Part shown: piece by piece, positions 8,702-17,762 of the stretch
How the letters are laid out: each line of letters begins with the position of its first letter
Numbering within the stretch: position 1 is the first letter of the stretch
Assembly (NCBI GenBank): GCA_963796485.1
Contig: CAWCLV010000007.1
Span: 1-64,000, forward strand
Direction of reading: 5' to 3'
DNA length: 64,000 nucleotides
From: CAWCDJ01 sp963796485
GTDB taxonomy: Bacteria > Acidobacteriota > Terriglobia > Bryobacterales > Bryobacteraceae
The notes under the pieces: generated by a model
Told to the model about the DNA's origin: nothing
Database searches by the model: none
Seen by the model: the letters and a program-made list of their open reading frames with translations, nothing else
Position numbers and translations under genes: made by a program

Positions 8702-9016
8702 ATGACAAAGAAGTTCTTCGTGCTGCTGGGCTTCCTGCTGCTGGCAGCTACCGCGATGTTCGCGCAGACGCCGAATACGCCGCTCGCTCCGGCAGCCCCG
8801 GGCTGGTGGGTTTCGGTTTCCGCCGGTTTCGGTATGGCGATCGCTTCCGGCCTCTGCGGTCTGGCCCAGGCGAAGGCGGTTGCCGCGTCTGCCGAAGGCA
8901 TGGCGCGCAATCCCGGAGCCGCCGGCGCAATCCGGTTTGCTCTACTGCTCGGTCTGGTTCTGATCGAGTCGCTCGCGCTTTACACCCTGGTTATCATCAT
9001 CCTGAAGGTCGCCTAA
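8702..9016 (+). CDS. atpE: F0F1 ATP synthase subunit c with N-terminal signal-like extension
   Basis: This 104-aa protein is longer than the usual 75-90 because of an N-terminal segment (MTKKFFVLLGFLLLAATAMFAQ) that looks like a cleavable signal peptide. The two c-ring helices follow, joined by the polar loop ARNPGA. The ion-binding carboxylate is E89 in LIESLALY, with Q56 in helix 1, S90 and Y94. The Shine-Dalgarno GAGGAGAG lies just upstream of the ATG. A terminator follows the stop, so the gene closes this F0 operon. Confidence 0.95.
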   Translation: MTKKFFVLLGFLLLAATAMFAQTPNTPLAPAAPGWWVSVSAGFGMAIASGLCGLAQAKAVAASAEGMARNPGAAGAIRFALLLGLVLIESLALYTLVIIILKVA

Positions 9017-9029
9017 GTTTCACCTGAGT

Positions 9030-9066
9030 CCGGGGCGGATTTTTCCGCCCCGGAACCGCTTTTTTG
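9030..9066 (+). terminator. Intrinsic terminator after atpE
   Basis: A 10-bp GC-rich stem (9030-9039 with 9044-9053) with a TTTT loop is followed 6 nt later by a run of six T (9060-9065). Confidence 0.8.
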
Positions 9067-9131
9067 GTCCTGCCTTACTTTTGAACCCAAAATGCTAGTA
9101 CCGGAACGGACTGGTGCGAACTCCCGGGCTA

Positions 9132-9160
9132 TTGACCCCGTATGGCACACCCCGTAGTAT
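9132..9160 (+). promoter_or_regulatory. Sigma-70-type promoter for the PilZ gene
   Basis: The -35 TTGACC (9132-9137), a 17-nt spacer and the -10 TAGTAT (9155-9160) are followed by 12 nt and the ATG at 9173. The leader would be only a few nucleotides long. Confidence 0.65.
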
Positions 9161-9172
9161 TAGAACGATCTG

Positions 9173-9517
9173 ATGGAACAACGTAGAACCCGCCGCTTCC
9201 AACTCGAGCTGCCAGTATCGATCACCCGTTCCGGTACCGCGCGGGTAACCTTTTCCGGTCTCACCCGGAATATCAGTTCTACCGGCGTGCTGTTTACGGC
9301 CGGTGGCGAACCTGATTTGGGGGTCCCTATCGAATACATCATCCAATTGCATCGCGGCGGCACCCACCCCGTCAGCCTGCGCTGTATGGGGAAGGTGATT
9401 CGCTCGGAACACGCGCCGCCCGGCGCGGCTGAGCCCGGCGGACCGTTCCGCATCGCCGCCACCATGGAGCGCTGGGAATTCATCCGCGATGCGTTCGCAG
9501 AGGCGATCGCCCACTAA
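9173..9517 (+). CDS. PilZ-domain protein (putative c-di-GMP receptor)
   Basis: This 114-aa single-domain PilZ protein opens with the c-di-GMP-binding arginine motif QRRTRRFQLELPV at residues 3-15 and has the second motif RNISSTGVLF (N-x-S-x-x-G) near residue 40. Both halves of the ligand site are present, so binding is plausible. No effector domain is attached. It is monocistronic, between a terminator and the helicase gene, with its own promoter. The output pathway cannot be told from the context. Confidence 0.88.
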   Translation: MEQRRTRRFQLELPVSITRSGTARVTFSGLTRNISSTGVLFTAGGEPDLGVPIEYIIQLHRGGTHPVSLRCMGKVIRSEHAPPGAAEPGGPFRIAATMERWEFIRDAFAEAIAH

Positions 9518-9584
9518 ATAACCCTTCCCGCGCCTTGTTTCTTTCGCCAATTTGTTATACGTTAGCAAAGAAAAGGCGAAAGGC

Positions 9585-11927
9585 ATGGATCTCTCCCTAG
9601 GGTTTCCCGAATTCTCGCAAGAACTGGCGATTTCGACCAAGGCTTCGCTCGAAACTGTCGTCTCCTCTCTTCGAACCGTGCACCAGCAACCGGATTCCCC
9701 GGTGCGCGCCATTCATCACCAGCCCGCCGTAGACGGGGAATTCGCGGAGATTCCCGGCTCGGTGGATCCGCGCCTGCGGGGCGCGCTGGAACAGCGCCGC
9801 ATCACCCGGCTCTACTCGCACCAGGCGGAAGCGTTCGCGCACCTCCAGGCAGGCCGCAACGTCGTGATCGTGACTCCCACCGCCAGCGGGAAGACCCTTT
9901 GCTACAACCTGCCCGTGCTGAATTCCCTGCTGGCGGATCCCGGCGCGCGTGCCATGTACCTGTTCCCCACCAAGGCGCTGGCCGAGGACCAGTTGCACGA
10001 ATTCCAGGCGGCGGTGGACCAGATGGGCTCCGAAATCCGTGCCTTCACCTATGACGGCGATACCCCGCAGGACGCCCGAAAGGCCATCCGTCAGCGCGCC
10101 AACGTGGTACTGACGAACCCGGACATGCTGCACTCGGGCATCCTGCCGCACCACACCCGCTGGGCGCGGTACTTCGAGAATCTGCAGTACCTGGTCATCG
10201 ACGAGTTGCACTACTACCGGGGCGTCTACGGAAGCCACCTGGCGAACCTGCTCCGCCGGCTGCGGCGCATCACCGAATTCTACGGCTCCCACCCACGCCT
10301 GATCTGCTGCTCGGCGACCATTGCCAACCCGCGGGAACTGGCCGAGGCCCTCAGCGGCGAATCGTTCGAGCTGGTCGAGCGGAACGGCGCGCCGCGCGGC
10401 GAGAAATACTTCGTCTTCTACAACCCCCCGGTGGTGAACCGGCAGTTGGGGATCCGCCGCAGCTACATCGGGGAAAGCCGCCGGATGGCCATGAAGTTTA
10501 TCGAGAGCGGGCTTCAGACGCTGGTCTTCGCCAACAACCGGCTCGCCACGGAGATTCTGGTCACGTACCTCAAGGATGCCTGCGACCGCGGCCCCATCCC
10601 CAGCGAAAGGGTGCGCGGATACCGCGGAGGTTACCTGCCACGGGAGCGCCGCGAAATCGAGCGCCAGTTGCGCGATGGCGAGATCCGCGCCGTGGTCGCG
10701 ACCAATGCGCTCGAACTCGGCATCGACATCGGCTCGCTCGACGCCGTGGTGATGGCCGGATATCCGGGTACGATCGCGTCGAGCTGGCAGCGCGCCGGAC
10801 GCGCCGGGCGCCGCCAGGGCACCTCTGCCGCGGTCCTGGTGGCATCGAGCGCGCCGCTCGACCAGTACGTGGTGGAGCATCCCGATTATTTCTTCGGCCG
10901 CTCGCCCGAGCACGCCTACATCAACCCCGAGAACCTGGAAATCCTCCTGGCCCACCTGAAATGCGCCGCCTTCGAGCTGCCCATCCGGGAGGGCGAACTC
11001 TTCGGGAAGCACGCGACCGGCGACCTCTGCCGCTTCCTCGAAGAGGGCGGTTTCCTCCACCAGTCGGCCGGCGCCTGGCACTGGACGTCCGATAGTTATC
11101 CGGCCGACGCCACCAGCCTGCGGTCGGTGTCGAGCGACAACTTCGTGGTGATCGATACGACCGGAGAACCCAAGGTGATCGCCGATGTCTCGTACACCGC
11201 GGCCCTGACCACCCTGCACGAGAAGGCCATCTATCTGCACGAGCGGACGCAGTATCACGTGGACCGGTTCGACTACGATCAGCGGAAAGCTTATGTCTCG
11301 CGCGTAGACTGCGACTACTACACCGACGCCATCGACTACACGCAGGTCAAGACGCTCGAGGAGTTCGAAGGCGACCCGATGGGCGGCGCGCGCCGTGCTC
11401 ATGGCGACGTGCGCGTGAACCGGCAGATCGTCGGCTTCAAGAAGATCAAGTTCTACACCAGCGAAAACGTCGGCGCCGGAAAGTTGAATATGCCGGAACA
11501 GGAAATGCACACCACCGCGTTCTGGCTGCATTTTCCGGCCGCGTTCCTGGCGGGGCTGGGCGACTTCACCCCCACCGAGCGGCAGAGCGGAATCAGCGGC
11601 CTGGGAAATGCGCTCCGCACGGTCGCGTCGCTGCTCCTCATGTGCGATCCGCACGATCTTGGGGTGGCATTGAGCGAGGAAATCGCCGGCGGTCTGGTGG
11701 CGTTCGAGCCCAACCTGTACCTCTACGATGCGTACCCCGGCGGAATCGGCCAGAGCGCGCCTTTGTACCGGCTGGCCGGCCGTCTCGTGAAGCAAACAGG
11801 GGAACTGCTTGCCGCGTGCGGTTGCGAAGCCGGCTGCCCGTCGTGTGTTGGCCCGGTAGGCGAAATCGGCGAGCGCGGGAAGGAAGTAGCCGCCCGCATT
11901 TTGGCCCTTCTCGCGCCCGCCTCCTGA
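9585..11927 (+). CDS. DEAD/DEAH-box helicase with C-terminal DUF1998 zinc region (MrfA/YprA-like)
   Basis: This 780-aa superfamily 2 helicase has Walker A TPTASGKT near residue 107, DELH (motif II) near 212, SAT (motif III) near 246, and motifs V and VI in the second RecA domain (ATNALELGIDIG, QRAGRAGRR). The C-terminal third carries the DUF1998 region, ending in a four-cysteine cluster ACGCEAGCPSC that probably binds zinc. The Bacillus family member MrfA acts in repair of mitomycin-type DNA damage, so a repair role is inferred. The ATG at 9585 is preferred over a TTG at 9552. Confidence 0.92.
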   Translation: MDLSLGFPEFSQELAISTKASLETVVSSLRTVHQQPDSPVRAIHHQPAVDGEFAEIPGSVDPRLRGALEQRRITRLYSHQAEAFAHLQAGRNVVIVTPTASGKTLCYNLPVLNSLLADPGARAMYLFPTKALAEDQLHEFQAAVDQMGSEIRAFTYDGDTPQDARKAIRQRANVVLTNPDMLHSGILPHHTRWARYFENLQYLVIDELHYYRGVYGSHLANLLRRLRRITEFYGSHPRLICCSATIANPRELAEALSGESFELVERNGAPRGEKYFVFYNPPVVNRQLGIRRSYIGESRRMAMKFIESGLQTLVFANNRLATEILVTYLKDACDRGPIPSERVRGYRGGYLPRERREIERQLRDGEIRAVVATNALELGIDIGSLDAVVMAGYPGTIASSWQRAGRAGRRQGTSAAVLVASSAPLDQYVVEHPDYFFGRSPEHAYINPENLEILLAHLKCAAFELPIREGELFGKHATGDLCRFLEEGGFLHQSAGAWHWTSDSYPADATSLRSVSSDNFVVIDTTGEPKVIADVSYTAALTTLHEKAIYLHERTQYHVDRFDYDQRKAYVSRVDCDYYTDAIDYTQVKTLEEFEGDPMGGARRAHGDVRVNRQIVGFKKIKFYTSENVGAGKLNMPEQEMHTTAFWLHFPAAFLAGLGDFTPTERQSGISGLGNALRTVASLLLMCDPHDLGVALSEEIAGGLVAFEPNLYLYDAYPGGIGQSAPLYRLAGRLVKQTGELLAACGCEAGCPSCVGPVGEIGERGKEVAARILALLAPAS

Positions 11928-11935
11928 CCTGCCCG

Positions 11936-12047
11936 GTTTGGAGGCTGCCTGTCCGTCGCGGCTCCCAAGGAACAGCCCTGATAAATGGCCCAGTTAGTCG
12001 CCCAGTACCGGAAGCCAAACAGAGCCGCGACCTGAGGGAGCGGCCAG
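11936..12047. repeat. Intergenic repeat of the GCCGCGACC...GAGGGAGCGG family
   Basis: Between two convergent genes, 12021-12042 reads AGAGCCGCGACCTGAGGGAG followed by CGG. A partial inverted copy, CGCGGCTCCC, lies near 11957. The same core recurs near 17809, 38802 and, in reverse orientation, 38937. Confidence 0.5.
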
Positions 12048-12048
12048 C

Positions 12049-13812
12049 CTACGGCGCATCAAGTTCCCGTAAATCCTGCTCAGCCTTCGGATCGGGTTTC
12101 GCCGTGTGCGCGATGTAAAGCTGGAGCATGCGCCGCGCGGAATTTTTCACGCCGTAATGCATCCAGTAGTTCGCGAGCGTCATGGCGCACGCGCCGTTCT
12201 CGGGAGCGTTCTCGAGGTACGCCATGCACTCCGGATCCAGATGACGAAGCAGGTGGCCGAATTTGTTGGCGAGCACCGGGCTTCCCGGCGGAGGACGGCG
12301 CACAAAGACCATCGCCTGCGTGTCCTCGTAGGCCAGTTCCCAGTCCGGCGTATCGGGGTTCGCCAAAGCCAGCGCCAGCGGATATAACGCCCCCGAGACG
12401 TAGTCCATGGTGTTCAAGACGACCGCCTGGACGCCGTAGCGGTTCAGCAGGTCGGCCCGGGCCACGGTCATCCGGTCCGAACCGTCTCCAAAGAGAATCT
12501 GCTGGTAATCGTGGTAAACGGTCTCGCTCAGGGAGCGGCCGTCGATGAATACTCGCTGCCGCGGCCCCAGTTTCCAGATCAGGTAGCCGCCCTCCTCGTA
12601 GGTGTTGAAGATGGGGCCGGCGGCCGGGTGCGCCAGCAGGTAGTTCGCGGCGCCTTCGGGAAGCATCCACCGGGCGACGCCGAAGTCGGGAACGCCGCCG
12701 CGCGCGAAAATCAAAGCTGCTGCCGCGGCCGCCAGCACAGGCGGCGCCCAAGCCGGGAATGCGGGCACGCCCACGCGCAGCGGAAAGTACGCGGCGATCA
12801 GCACCGGCCCCAGAAAGCCCATGAGCGGAACGTTGCGGAAAGCCATCAGGGATGCTGCGCCGAATACCGCCAGCAGAATCCAGTGCGCCGGCCTCACCTT
12901 TCGCCAGGAGAACGCCGCGGCCAGCACGGCCCCGTACAGCAGGATGTCGAAGGCGTAAGGCGGCCCCCACAGCTTGGGCGGCATCCATTCGATCAGGTTG
13001 GCGGTCATCGGGCTGTGCCGGTAGGCCACCAGCGTGGACACCACGCGAAACCCGTTGGGATTGATTCCGGAGGCGAGAATGGCGCACGCCGCAGCCACCC
13101 GGAGTTTCCGGCCCTCGGACTTCCATTCCCTCCGCCAAAGCGCTTCGGCACAGTATGCCAGCAGCACCACCCACCCCAGAAAAAACCCGCCATGGCAGTT
13201 CGCCCATACGACGGCCAGCAGCGGCAGCGCCCAATAGCCCCGCCGCGTCTCCAGCACCGTTACGAACAGCGCCACGCCCAGGAAACTGACGATCCCCGGC
13301 CGGTCCGCGACGAACGCCGTCATTACGGCCGCGGTTGCGAAGGCCGCGGCAACACCCGCATAGAAGTGCTTCGATAACCGCCCGGCCAGGAAACCCGCCA
13401 GCCCGCAGAACCCGCCGAGCAAAAGAATCCGGACCAGCACGATTCCCGGAAAGCCGGCCACCGCGTACACCGCGTACATCAAAACCTGGCTGAGCCACTC
13501 ATGCGTGAGGTTAAACTGCCGGACCGCGTCTTCGGCCGGGTATGCGCCCGGTTTCGGCGTCGTATAGGCGAACGGATCGGGGACGGGCAGCGCGTGGTGC
13601 TGGGCGATGAACTGGCCGGTCTTCAGGTGCCACCAGAAGTCCGTGTCCGCGATCCGGGCTGAGAAGAGGCTCGCCAGGCAAAGCGCCGCGAGCACGAGGG
13701 TCGCCCCTTTCAGCCGGCGATCGAAGGGTTTCGATTGCGCCGCTGAGACCGCGGGAGCTTCGGCGCGTGACCCCCGGCGGCGTTTCTTATCCCCTTGGTA
13801 CTTGCTCGGCAA
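12049..13812 (-). CDS. Polytopic membrane protein of unknown function
   Basis: This 587-aa protein has about ten hydrophobic segments after a basic, Ala-rich N-terminus and a hydrophilic C-terminal region of roughly 170 residues. The early motif DTDFWWHLKTGQFI and the segment LTHEWLSQVLMY sit where GT-C-type glycosyltransferases carry their first acidic loop, so a lipid-linked sugar transferase is possible but unproven. An in-frame stop lies 12 nt upstream of the TTG start at 13812, and no ATG occurs before the first helices, so TTG is the likely start. It follows the next gene on the same strand by 9 nt. Confidence 0.75.
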   Translation of the reverse strand: MPSKYQGDKKRRRGSRAEAPAVSAAQSKPFDRRLKGATLVLAALCLASLFSARIADTDFWWHLKTGQFIAQHHALPVPDPFAYTTPKPGAYPAEDAVRQFNLTHEWLSQVLMYAVYAVAGFPGIVLVRILLLGGFCGLAGFLAGRLSKHFYAGVAAAFATAAVMTAFVADRPGIVSFLGVALFVTVLETRRGYWALPLLAVVWANCHGGFFLGWVVLLAYCAEALWRREWKSEGRKLRVAAACAILASGINPNGFRVVSTLVAYRHSPMTANLIEWMPPKLWGPPYAFDILLYGAVLAAAFSWRKVRPAHWILLAVFGAASLMAFRNVPLMGFLGPVLIAAYFPLRVGVPAFPAWAPPVLAAAAAALIFARGGVPDFGVARWMLPEGAANYLLAHPAAGPIFNTYEEGGYLIWKLGPRQRVFIDGRSLSETVYHDYQQILFGDGSDRMTVARADLLNRYGVQAVVLNTMDYVSGALYPLALALANPDTPDWELAYEDTQAMVFVRRPPPGSPVLANKFGHLLRHLDPECMAYLENAPENGACAMTLANYWMHYGVKNSARRMLQLYIAHTAKPDPKAEQDLRELDAP

Positions 13813-13821
13813 TCGTTCTAT

Positions 13822-14574
13822 TTACTTCCTGACATGCCCCAACTGCTCCGGCAGCACCGCGTACCCCGAGGGCGGCGGGAACAGCGCCATCAGCAGTTCC
13901 AGCCTTCGCCGCAGGTACCGGCTCGGCATCTGCCTGGGCCCGGTCTCCACATCGATATCGCAGCAGGTGCCGTGGAGGTAAAGCGTCAGGGTGTCCTCGA
14001 AGGCCTGCCGGGCATAGTCCCGAAACAACTTGGTTTCTTTCCGGACGTTCGTCTGGCGCCGCAGCAGCGCCTGCTTCAAGTGCCAGCTCTTTTCGTCCAC
14101 CTCGCCGTGAACCTCGGCGCTGAGTTCCTCGCGGATACCGCGGTAGAACCGGTCCTGCATCTCCTCCGGCCAGTGGTCGGCGACTACAGCAGCGAGGGCG
14201 TTATAGAACCGGTAGTGGTAGTCGGCGACTTCGATTTCCTTGATCCCCAGCGCCACCAGCGTCATCCCCTGCAACTCGCGCCGGGAACTGGGGAGATAGC
14301 GCTGCTCCGGCGGCCGTTCGAAACTCACGCAATCGCCCTTTCCGTTGCTCTTCTCCAGGTAGGGCGCCAGCAGGAATCCCACCTCGGGAAGAACGGCCAC
14401 GATCCCGGGCGAAATCGCGGCGATCGGGTCCGTAAGGTACTGCCTTATGTCCTCCTCTGCCAGCGGAACCGTGGAGAAATACGAGAACTTGTTGGTCAGC
14501 GGCACCAGTTCCCCGCGGAACCTGGCGGCAAGCTCGTCGACTGTTACTTTGGAACGCTCGGCGTCGGTGGACAT
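13822..14574 (-). CDS. Conserved-looking hypothetical protein
   Basis: This 250-aa protein has no signal peptide or membrane segment. It is rich in charged residues, with helical stretches such as ADYHYRFYNALAAVVADHW and DEKSWHLKQALLRRQTNVRKETKLFRDYARQAFEDT. I do not recognise the family. It is divergent from lpxB, with 43 nt between the two starts, and is followed 9 nt later by the polytopic membrane protein, suggesting a two-gene operon. The ATG at 14574 is preferred to a TTG 21 nt upstream. Confidence 0.7.
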   Translation of the reverse strand: MSTDAERSKVTVDELAARFRGELVPLTNKFSYFSTVPLAEEDIRQYLTDPIAAISPGIVAVLPEVGFLLAPYLEKSNGKGDCVSFERPPEQRYLPSSRRELQGMTLVALGIKEIEVADYHYRFYNALAAVVADHWPEEMQDRFYRGIREELSAEVHGEVDEKSWHLKQALLRRQTNVRKETKLFRDYARQAFEDTLTLYLHGTCCDIDVETGPRQMPSRYLRRRLELLMALFPPPSGYAVLPEQLGHVRK

Positions 14575-14605
14575 CCGTGGAATCGATTGTAACAAGCCGC
14601 CACGC

Positions 14606-14611
14606 TAAACT
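14606..14611 (+). promoter_or_regulatory. -10 box (TAAACT) before lpxB
   Basis: TAAACT is followed by 6 nt and GTG at 14618, with an ATG in frame directly after. The spacing favours a leaderless start at the GTG. Confidence 0.4.
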
Positions 14612-14617
14612 CATTGA

Positions 14618-15775
14618 GTGATGGGTCGAAAAATCCTGGTCTCGGCTGGCGAGGCCTCCGGCGACCGATACGCCTCCATGGTGGTCGATGAATTGCGCCG
14701 GCGTTTTCCGGATGCGGAATTTTTCGGCTGTACGGGGCCCCACCTTCGGGAGTCGGGCGTCGAAACCGTGGTGGATGCCTCCAGCCTGGCGGTGGTCGGC
14801 CTCGCAGAGGTGGTTTCGCACATTCCCCGGATCTACGGGGAGTACCGAAAACTCCTGAGATCCGCCGGGGAGCGCAAACCCGACCTGGCCATCCTCACGG
14901 ATTCGCCGGATTTTCACCTCCGGGTGGCCCGCCGCCTGCACCGCGCCGGGGTTCCCGTAGTGTACCTGGTAGCTCCCCAAGCCTGGGCTTGGCGGAAGGG
15001 GCGGGTGGCCGGAATGAGGCGTACCCTGCGGCGCCTGCTGTGCATCTTTCCCTTTGAGGAGGAATTCTTTACGCGCGAAGGAGTGCCCGCCACCTACATC
15101 GGCCACCCCCTCGCCGGACTGGTTCGCCCCACCCTTTCGCGGGACGAGTTTTTTCGGAAACACAGGCTGCCCGCCGCCCGTCCATTAGTAGCAGTGCTGC
15201 CCGGAAGCCGCCGGGGGGAGGCTGCGCGCCACCTGCCCGCGCTGCTGGACGCCGTAGACCGGCTCTACCGGGAGCAGGCGGCAAGTTTTGTTCTGCCGGC
15301 TTCGGCCACGACCGGAGCCCGCTTTTTTCTGGAGCGAATCGGCCCTTCTCCCATTATGGTGATCGAGGGAGACAGTTGGAACGCGATGGCCCATGCCGAT
15401 CTCGCCCTTGCCGCAAGTGGGACCGTAACGGTGGAAGCCGCGCTGCTGGGCACCCCGATGGTGACGTTTTACCGGGTGACCGGCTTGAGCTGGGCGGCGG
15501 GGAAGTTTTTGGTGAACGTGCCTTTTTATTCGATGGTCAATCTGATTGCCGGCCGGCGCCTGGTGCCGGAGTTGATGCAAAACCAGATGACCGGAGAGGC
15601 CATCGCGCGTGAGGCCGGCCGCCTGCTGGCGGATGCGAACGCACGTGACGCGATGAAGTCCGGATTGGCCGAGGTGGCCGCCCGCCTCGGAAGCGGTGAA
15701 GCCGCCCACCCCGCCGGACGCGCCGCGGAGATCATTCAAGAAATTCTGGAAGGACAAGTTGCTCATGTTTCGTGA
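14618..15775 (+). CDS. lpxB: Lipid-A-disaccharide synthase
   Basis: This 385-aa GT19 glycosyltransferase condenses UDP-diacylglucosamine with lipid X to form the lipid A disaccharide at the inner membrane face. Diagnostic segments are the N-terminal SAGEASGDRYAS, LTDSPDFHLRVAR, VAPQAWAWRKGR and the C-terminal LAASGTVTVEAALLGTPMVTFYR. The length is normal. The GTG at 14618 is chosen from its spacing to a TAAACT box; an ATG follows immediately at 14621. The gene overlaps the next by 11 nt. It indicates an LPS-bearing Gram-negative envelope, in keeping with the lpt genes near 40 kb. Confidence 0.96.
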   Translation: MMGRKILVSAGEASGDRYASMVVDELRRRFPDAEFFGCTGPHLRESGVETVVDASSLAVVGLAEVVSHIPRIYGEYRKLLRSAGERKPDLAILTDSPDFHLRVARRLHRAGVPVVYLVAPQAWAWRKGRVAGMRRTLRRLLCIFPFEEEFFTREGVPATYIGHPLAGLVRPTLSRDEFFRKHRLPAARPLVAVLPGSRRGEAARHLPALLDAVDRLYREQAASFVLPASATTGARFFLERIGPSPIMVIEGDSWNAMAHADLALAASGTVTVEAALLGTPMVTFYRVTGLSWAAGKFLVNVPFYSMVNLIAGRRLVPELMQNQMTGEAIAREAGRLLADANARDAMKSGLAEVAARLGSGEAAHPAGRAAEIIQEILEGQVAHVS

Positions 15776-17762
15776 ACGCTCGATTCGCGCGGCCGCACCG
15801 ATCGCGGCCGGCCTGATTCTGCTTGCCGCCGGCATTTCGGCCCCGGCACAGGAGCGCCGTCCCGCGTCGCGCATCCACGTGGACCAGTACACCATCGATG
15901 CCGAGATCTCACCCAACACGCAGTCGATCGACGCCAAGGCCGCCGTGCAGTTCGTTCCCTTGGACGAAGGCGTCAGCTCCGCGGTTTTCGAGCTGAACAA
16001 TGCGCTGAATGTCTCGAAGGTGGTGGACGGCACGGGCAAACAGATCCAGGCGTCGCGCAACCAGCAGGATTTCACGGTGCGGCTGAACTTCGACCAGCCC
16101 TTGCCCAAAGGGCAGCCGGTGACGCTGACGTTTTACTATGACGGCAAACTGAGCGGCCAGGAAGATTCGCCGGTTTACGGCATCAAGTTCGCCGCCATCC
16201 ACCCCGACTACGCCTATCTGATGTACCCGGCCCGCTGGTTCCCCGTCAACGGCTACACCACCGACCGTTTCGCGGCCGAGATGCGCATCACGGTGCCTGC
16301 CGGCTTTACCGTGCTGGGCAGCGGATTCGACAACCACCAGACCACCGCCGATAAGACACTGTACGATATCAAGTTCGATAAGCAGTCTTTCCCCGGCAGC
16401 ATCGCCGTGGTGAAACAGGAGCCCGCCCGCGTGCAGGCCGAAGGCGTCACTACCAGCCTTTACTTCCGCGGGACCGAGGCCGCGACGGCGGATTCCTACG
16501 GGCAGGAGATCGGCAAGGCGATGTCGTACTTCACCGGCATCTTCGGCATTCCGCCCTACGCCAACCTGACGGTGGTCGAAACCGAAGCCGGCGCGCCCAA
16601 CGGCTACTCGGCGCCGGGTATGATCTTTCTTTCGCCCACGGCCATGGGCCACCAGGCGAGCCCGAAGCTGGTCGCCAACCAGGTGTCGCGCCAGTGGTGG
16701 GAAGAGATGCTCTCCCCGGCCACCCGCAACCACCTCTGGTTGACCAACGGCCTTTCGACCTACTGCGAACTTCTGTGGACCGAGCACACCGCGGGCGTCG
16801 GCGCAATGGAATCGGCGCTGCGGGATGTCATGGTGGAAGCGCTGACCGTGGACAACGTCCCGATCATTCAATCCTCCCGGCTGGAAGACTACTCGCCCGA
16901 GATGTGGGCGCTCACCGGCAGTAAAGGCGCGGCCGTGATGAACATGCTGCGTTACGTGGTCGGCGACCAGAAATTCTTCGAGACGCTCAAGACCTTCGCC
17001 CAGCAGAACGTCTGGAAATCGGTGAACACCGAAACGTTCGAGAAGACCGCGGAGACCGTTTCGGGGCAGGACCTCGGCTACTTCTTCATCCAGTGGATCG
17101 AATCCAGCGGCGCGCCGGAATTCAAGCTCGATTACACCATCTTCCGCACCCAGAAGGGCTTCCGCGTGATGGGCAAAATCGCGCAGGATCTCGATACCTT
17201 CCGCATGCCCGTGGATCTCAAGATCGAAACCGAGGGCAACCCCGAGCAGAAGCGCGTCGAAGTGGTCGGCACCTCTTCCGAGTTCTCTGTCGATACCTTC
17301 GGCAAGCCGAAGAACATCGTCATCGATGCCGATAACCGGGTCCTGCGCTACAGCCCGCAAGTGCGCGTGGCGGTGGCGATCAAACGCGGCGAGCAGTTCG
17401 CCGAGCTGAGCGAGTTTGCCGATGCGCTAAAGGAATACCAGAAAGCTCTGGAGACCACCCGTAACAGTTCGCTGGCGCATTACCGGATCGCGGAGGTCTA
17501 CTTCCTGCAGCAGAACTGGCAGCCCGCGGCGAACGAATTTCGTGAAGCCTTGAACGGCGACGAAGAGCCGAAGTGGACGGTGGTCTGGGCCCACATCAAC
17601 CTGGGCAAGATCTTCGACGTCACCGGCCAGCGCGAACGCGCCGTCAACGAGTACAATCTCGCGATCCGCAGCAAGGACGACACGCAGGGCGCCCAGGAAG
17701 AAGCCAGCAAGTACCTGAAGACCGCCTACGAGCGCACGCGCCGCCCCGAGAACGAGCAGTAG
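15765..17762 (+). CDS. M1-aminopeptidase-fold protein without catalytic residues, with TPR tail
   Basis: This 665-aa exported protein has an M1-like N-terminal beta domain, a gluzincin-like middle domain and C-terminal TPR repeats (about 545-655). The landmarks of the fold are recognisable but the active site is gone. Where HEXXH is expected there is NQVSR (305-309), followed by QWWEEMLSP. The downstream WLNEG is WLTNG (325-329), so the third zinc ligand is Asn. GAMEN is replaced by GAPNG (276-280). It is therefore probably a non-enzymatic scaffold or binding protein. The start overlaps the lpxB end by 11 nt, and its TAG stop lies at the beginning of a dispersed repeat. Confidence 0.85.
   Translation: MFRERSIRAAAPIAAGLILLAAGISAPAQERRPASRIHVDQYTIDAEISPNTQSIDAKAAVQFVPLDEGVSSAVFELNNALNVSKVVDGTGKQIQASRNQQDFTVRLNFDQPLPKGQPVTLTFYYDGKLSGQEDSPVYGIKFAAIHPDYAYLMYPARWFPVNGYTTDRFAAEMRITVPAGFTVLGSGFDNHQTTADKTLYDIKFDKQSFPGSIAVVKQEPARVQAEGVTTSLYFRGTEAATADSYGQEIGKAMSYFTGIFGIPPYANLTVVETEAGAPNGYSAPGMIFLSPTAMGHQASPKLVANQVSRQWWEEMLSPATRNHLWLTNGLSTYCELLWTEHTAGVGAMESALRDVMVEALTVDNVPIIQSSRLEDYSPEMWALTGSKGAAVMNMLRYVVGDQKFFETLKTFAQQNVWKSVNTETFEKTAETVSGQDLGYFFIQWIESSGAPEFKLDYTIFRTQKGFRVMGKIAQDLDTFRMPVDLKIETEGNPEQKRVEVVGTSSEFSVDTFGKPKNIVIDADNRVLRYSPQVRVAVAIKRGEQFAELSEFADALKEYQKALETTRNSSLAHYRIAEVYFLQQNWQPAANEFREALNGDEEPKWTVVWAHINLGKIFDVTGQRERAVNEYNLAIRSKDDTQGAQEEASKYLKTAYERTRRPENEQ

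Noticed and set aside
9597..11795. 732-codon open frame on the minus strand opposite the helicase gene
   Set aside because: It is antisense to a well-supported gene with all helicase motifs. Such long shadows are expected at this GC content, and the translation shows no family features.
13822..15163. Alternative 320-codon minus frame covering the lpxB 5' half
   Set aside because: lpxB motifs on the plus strand are unambiguous there.
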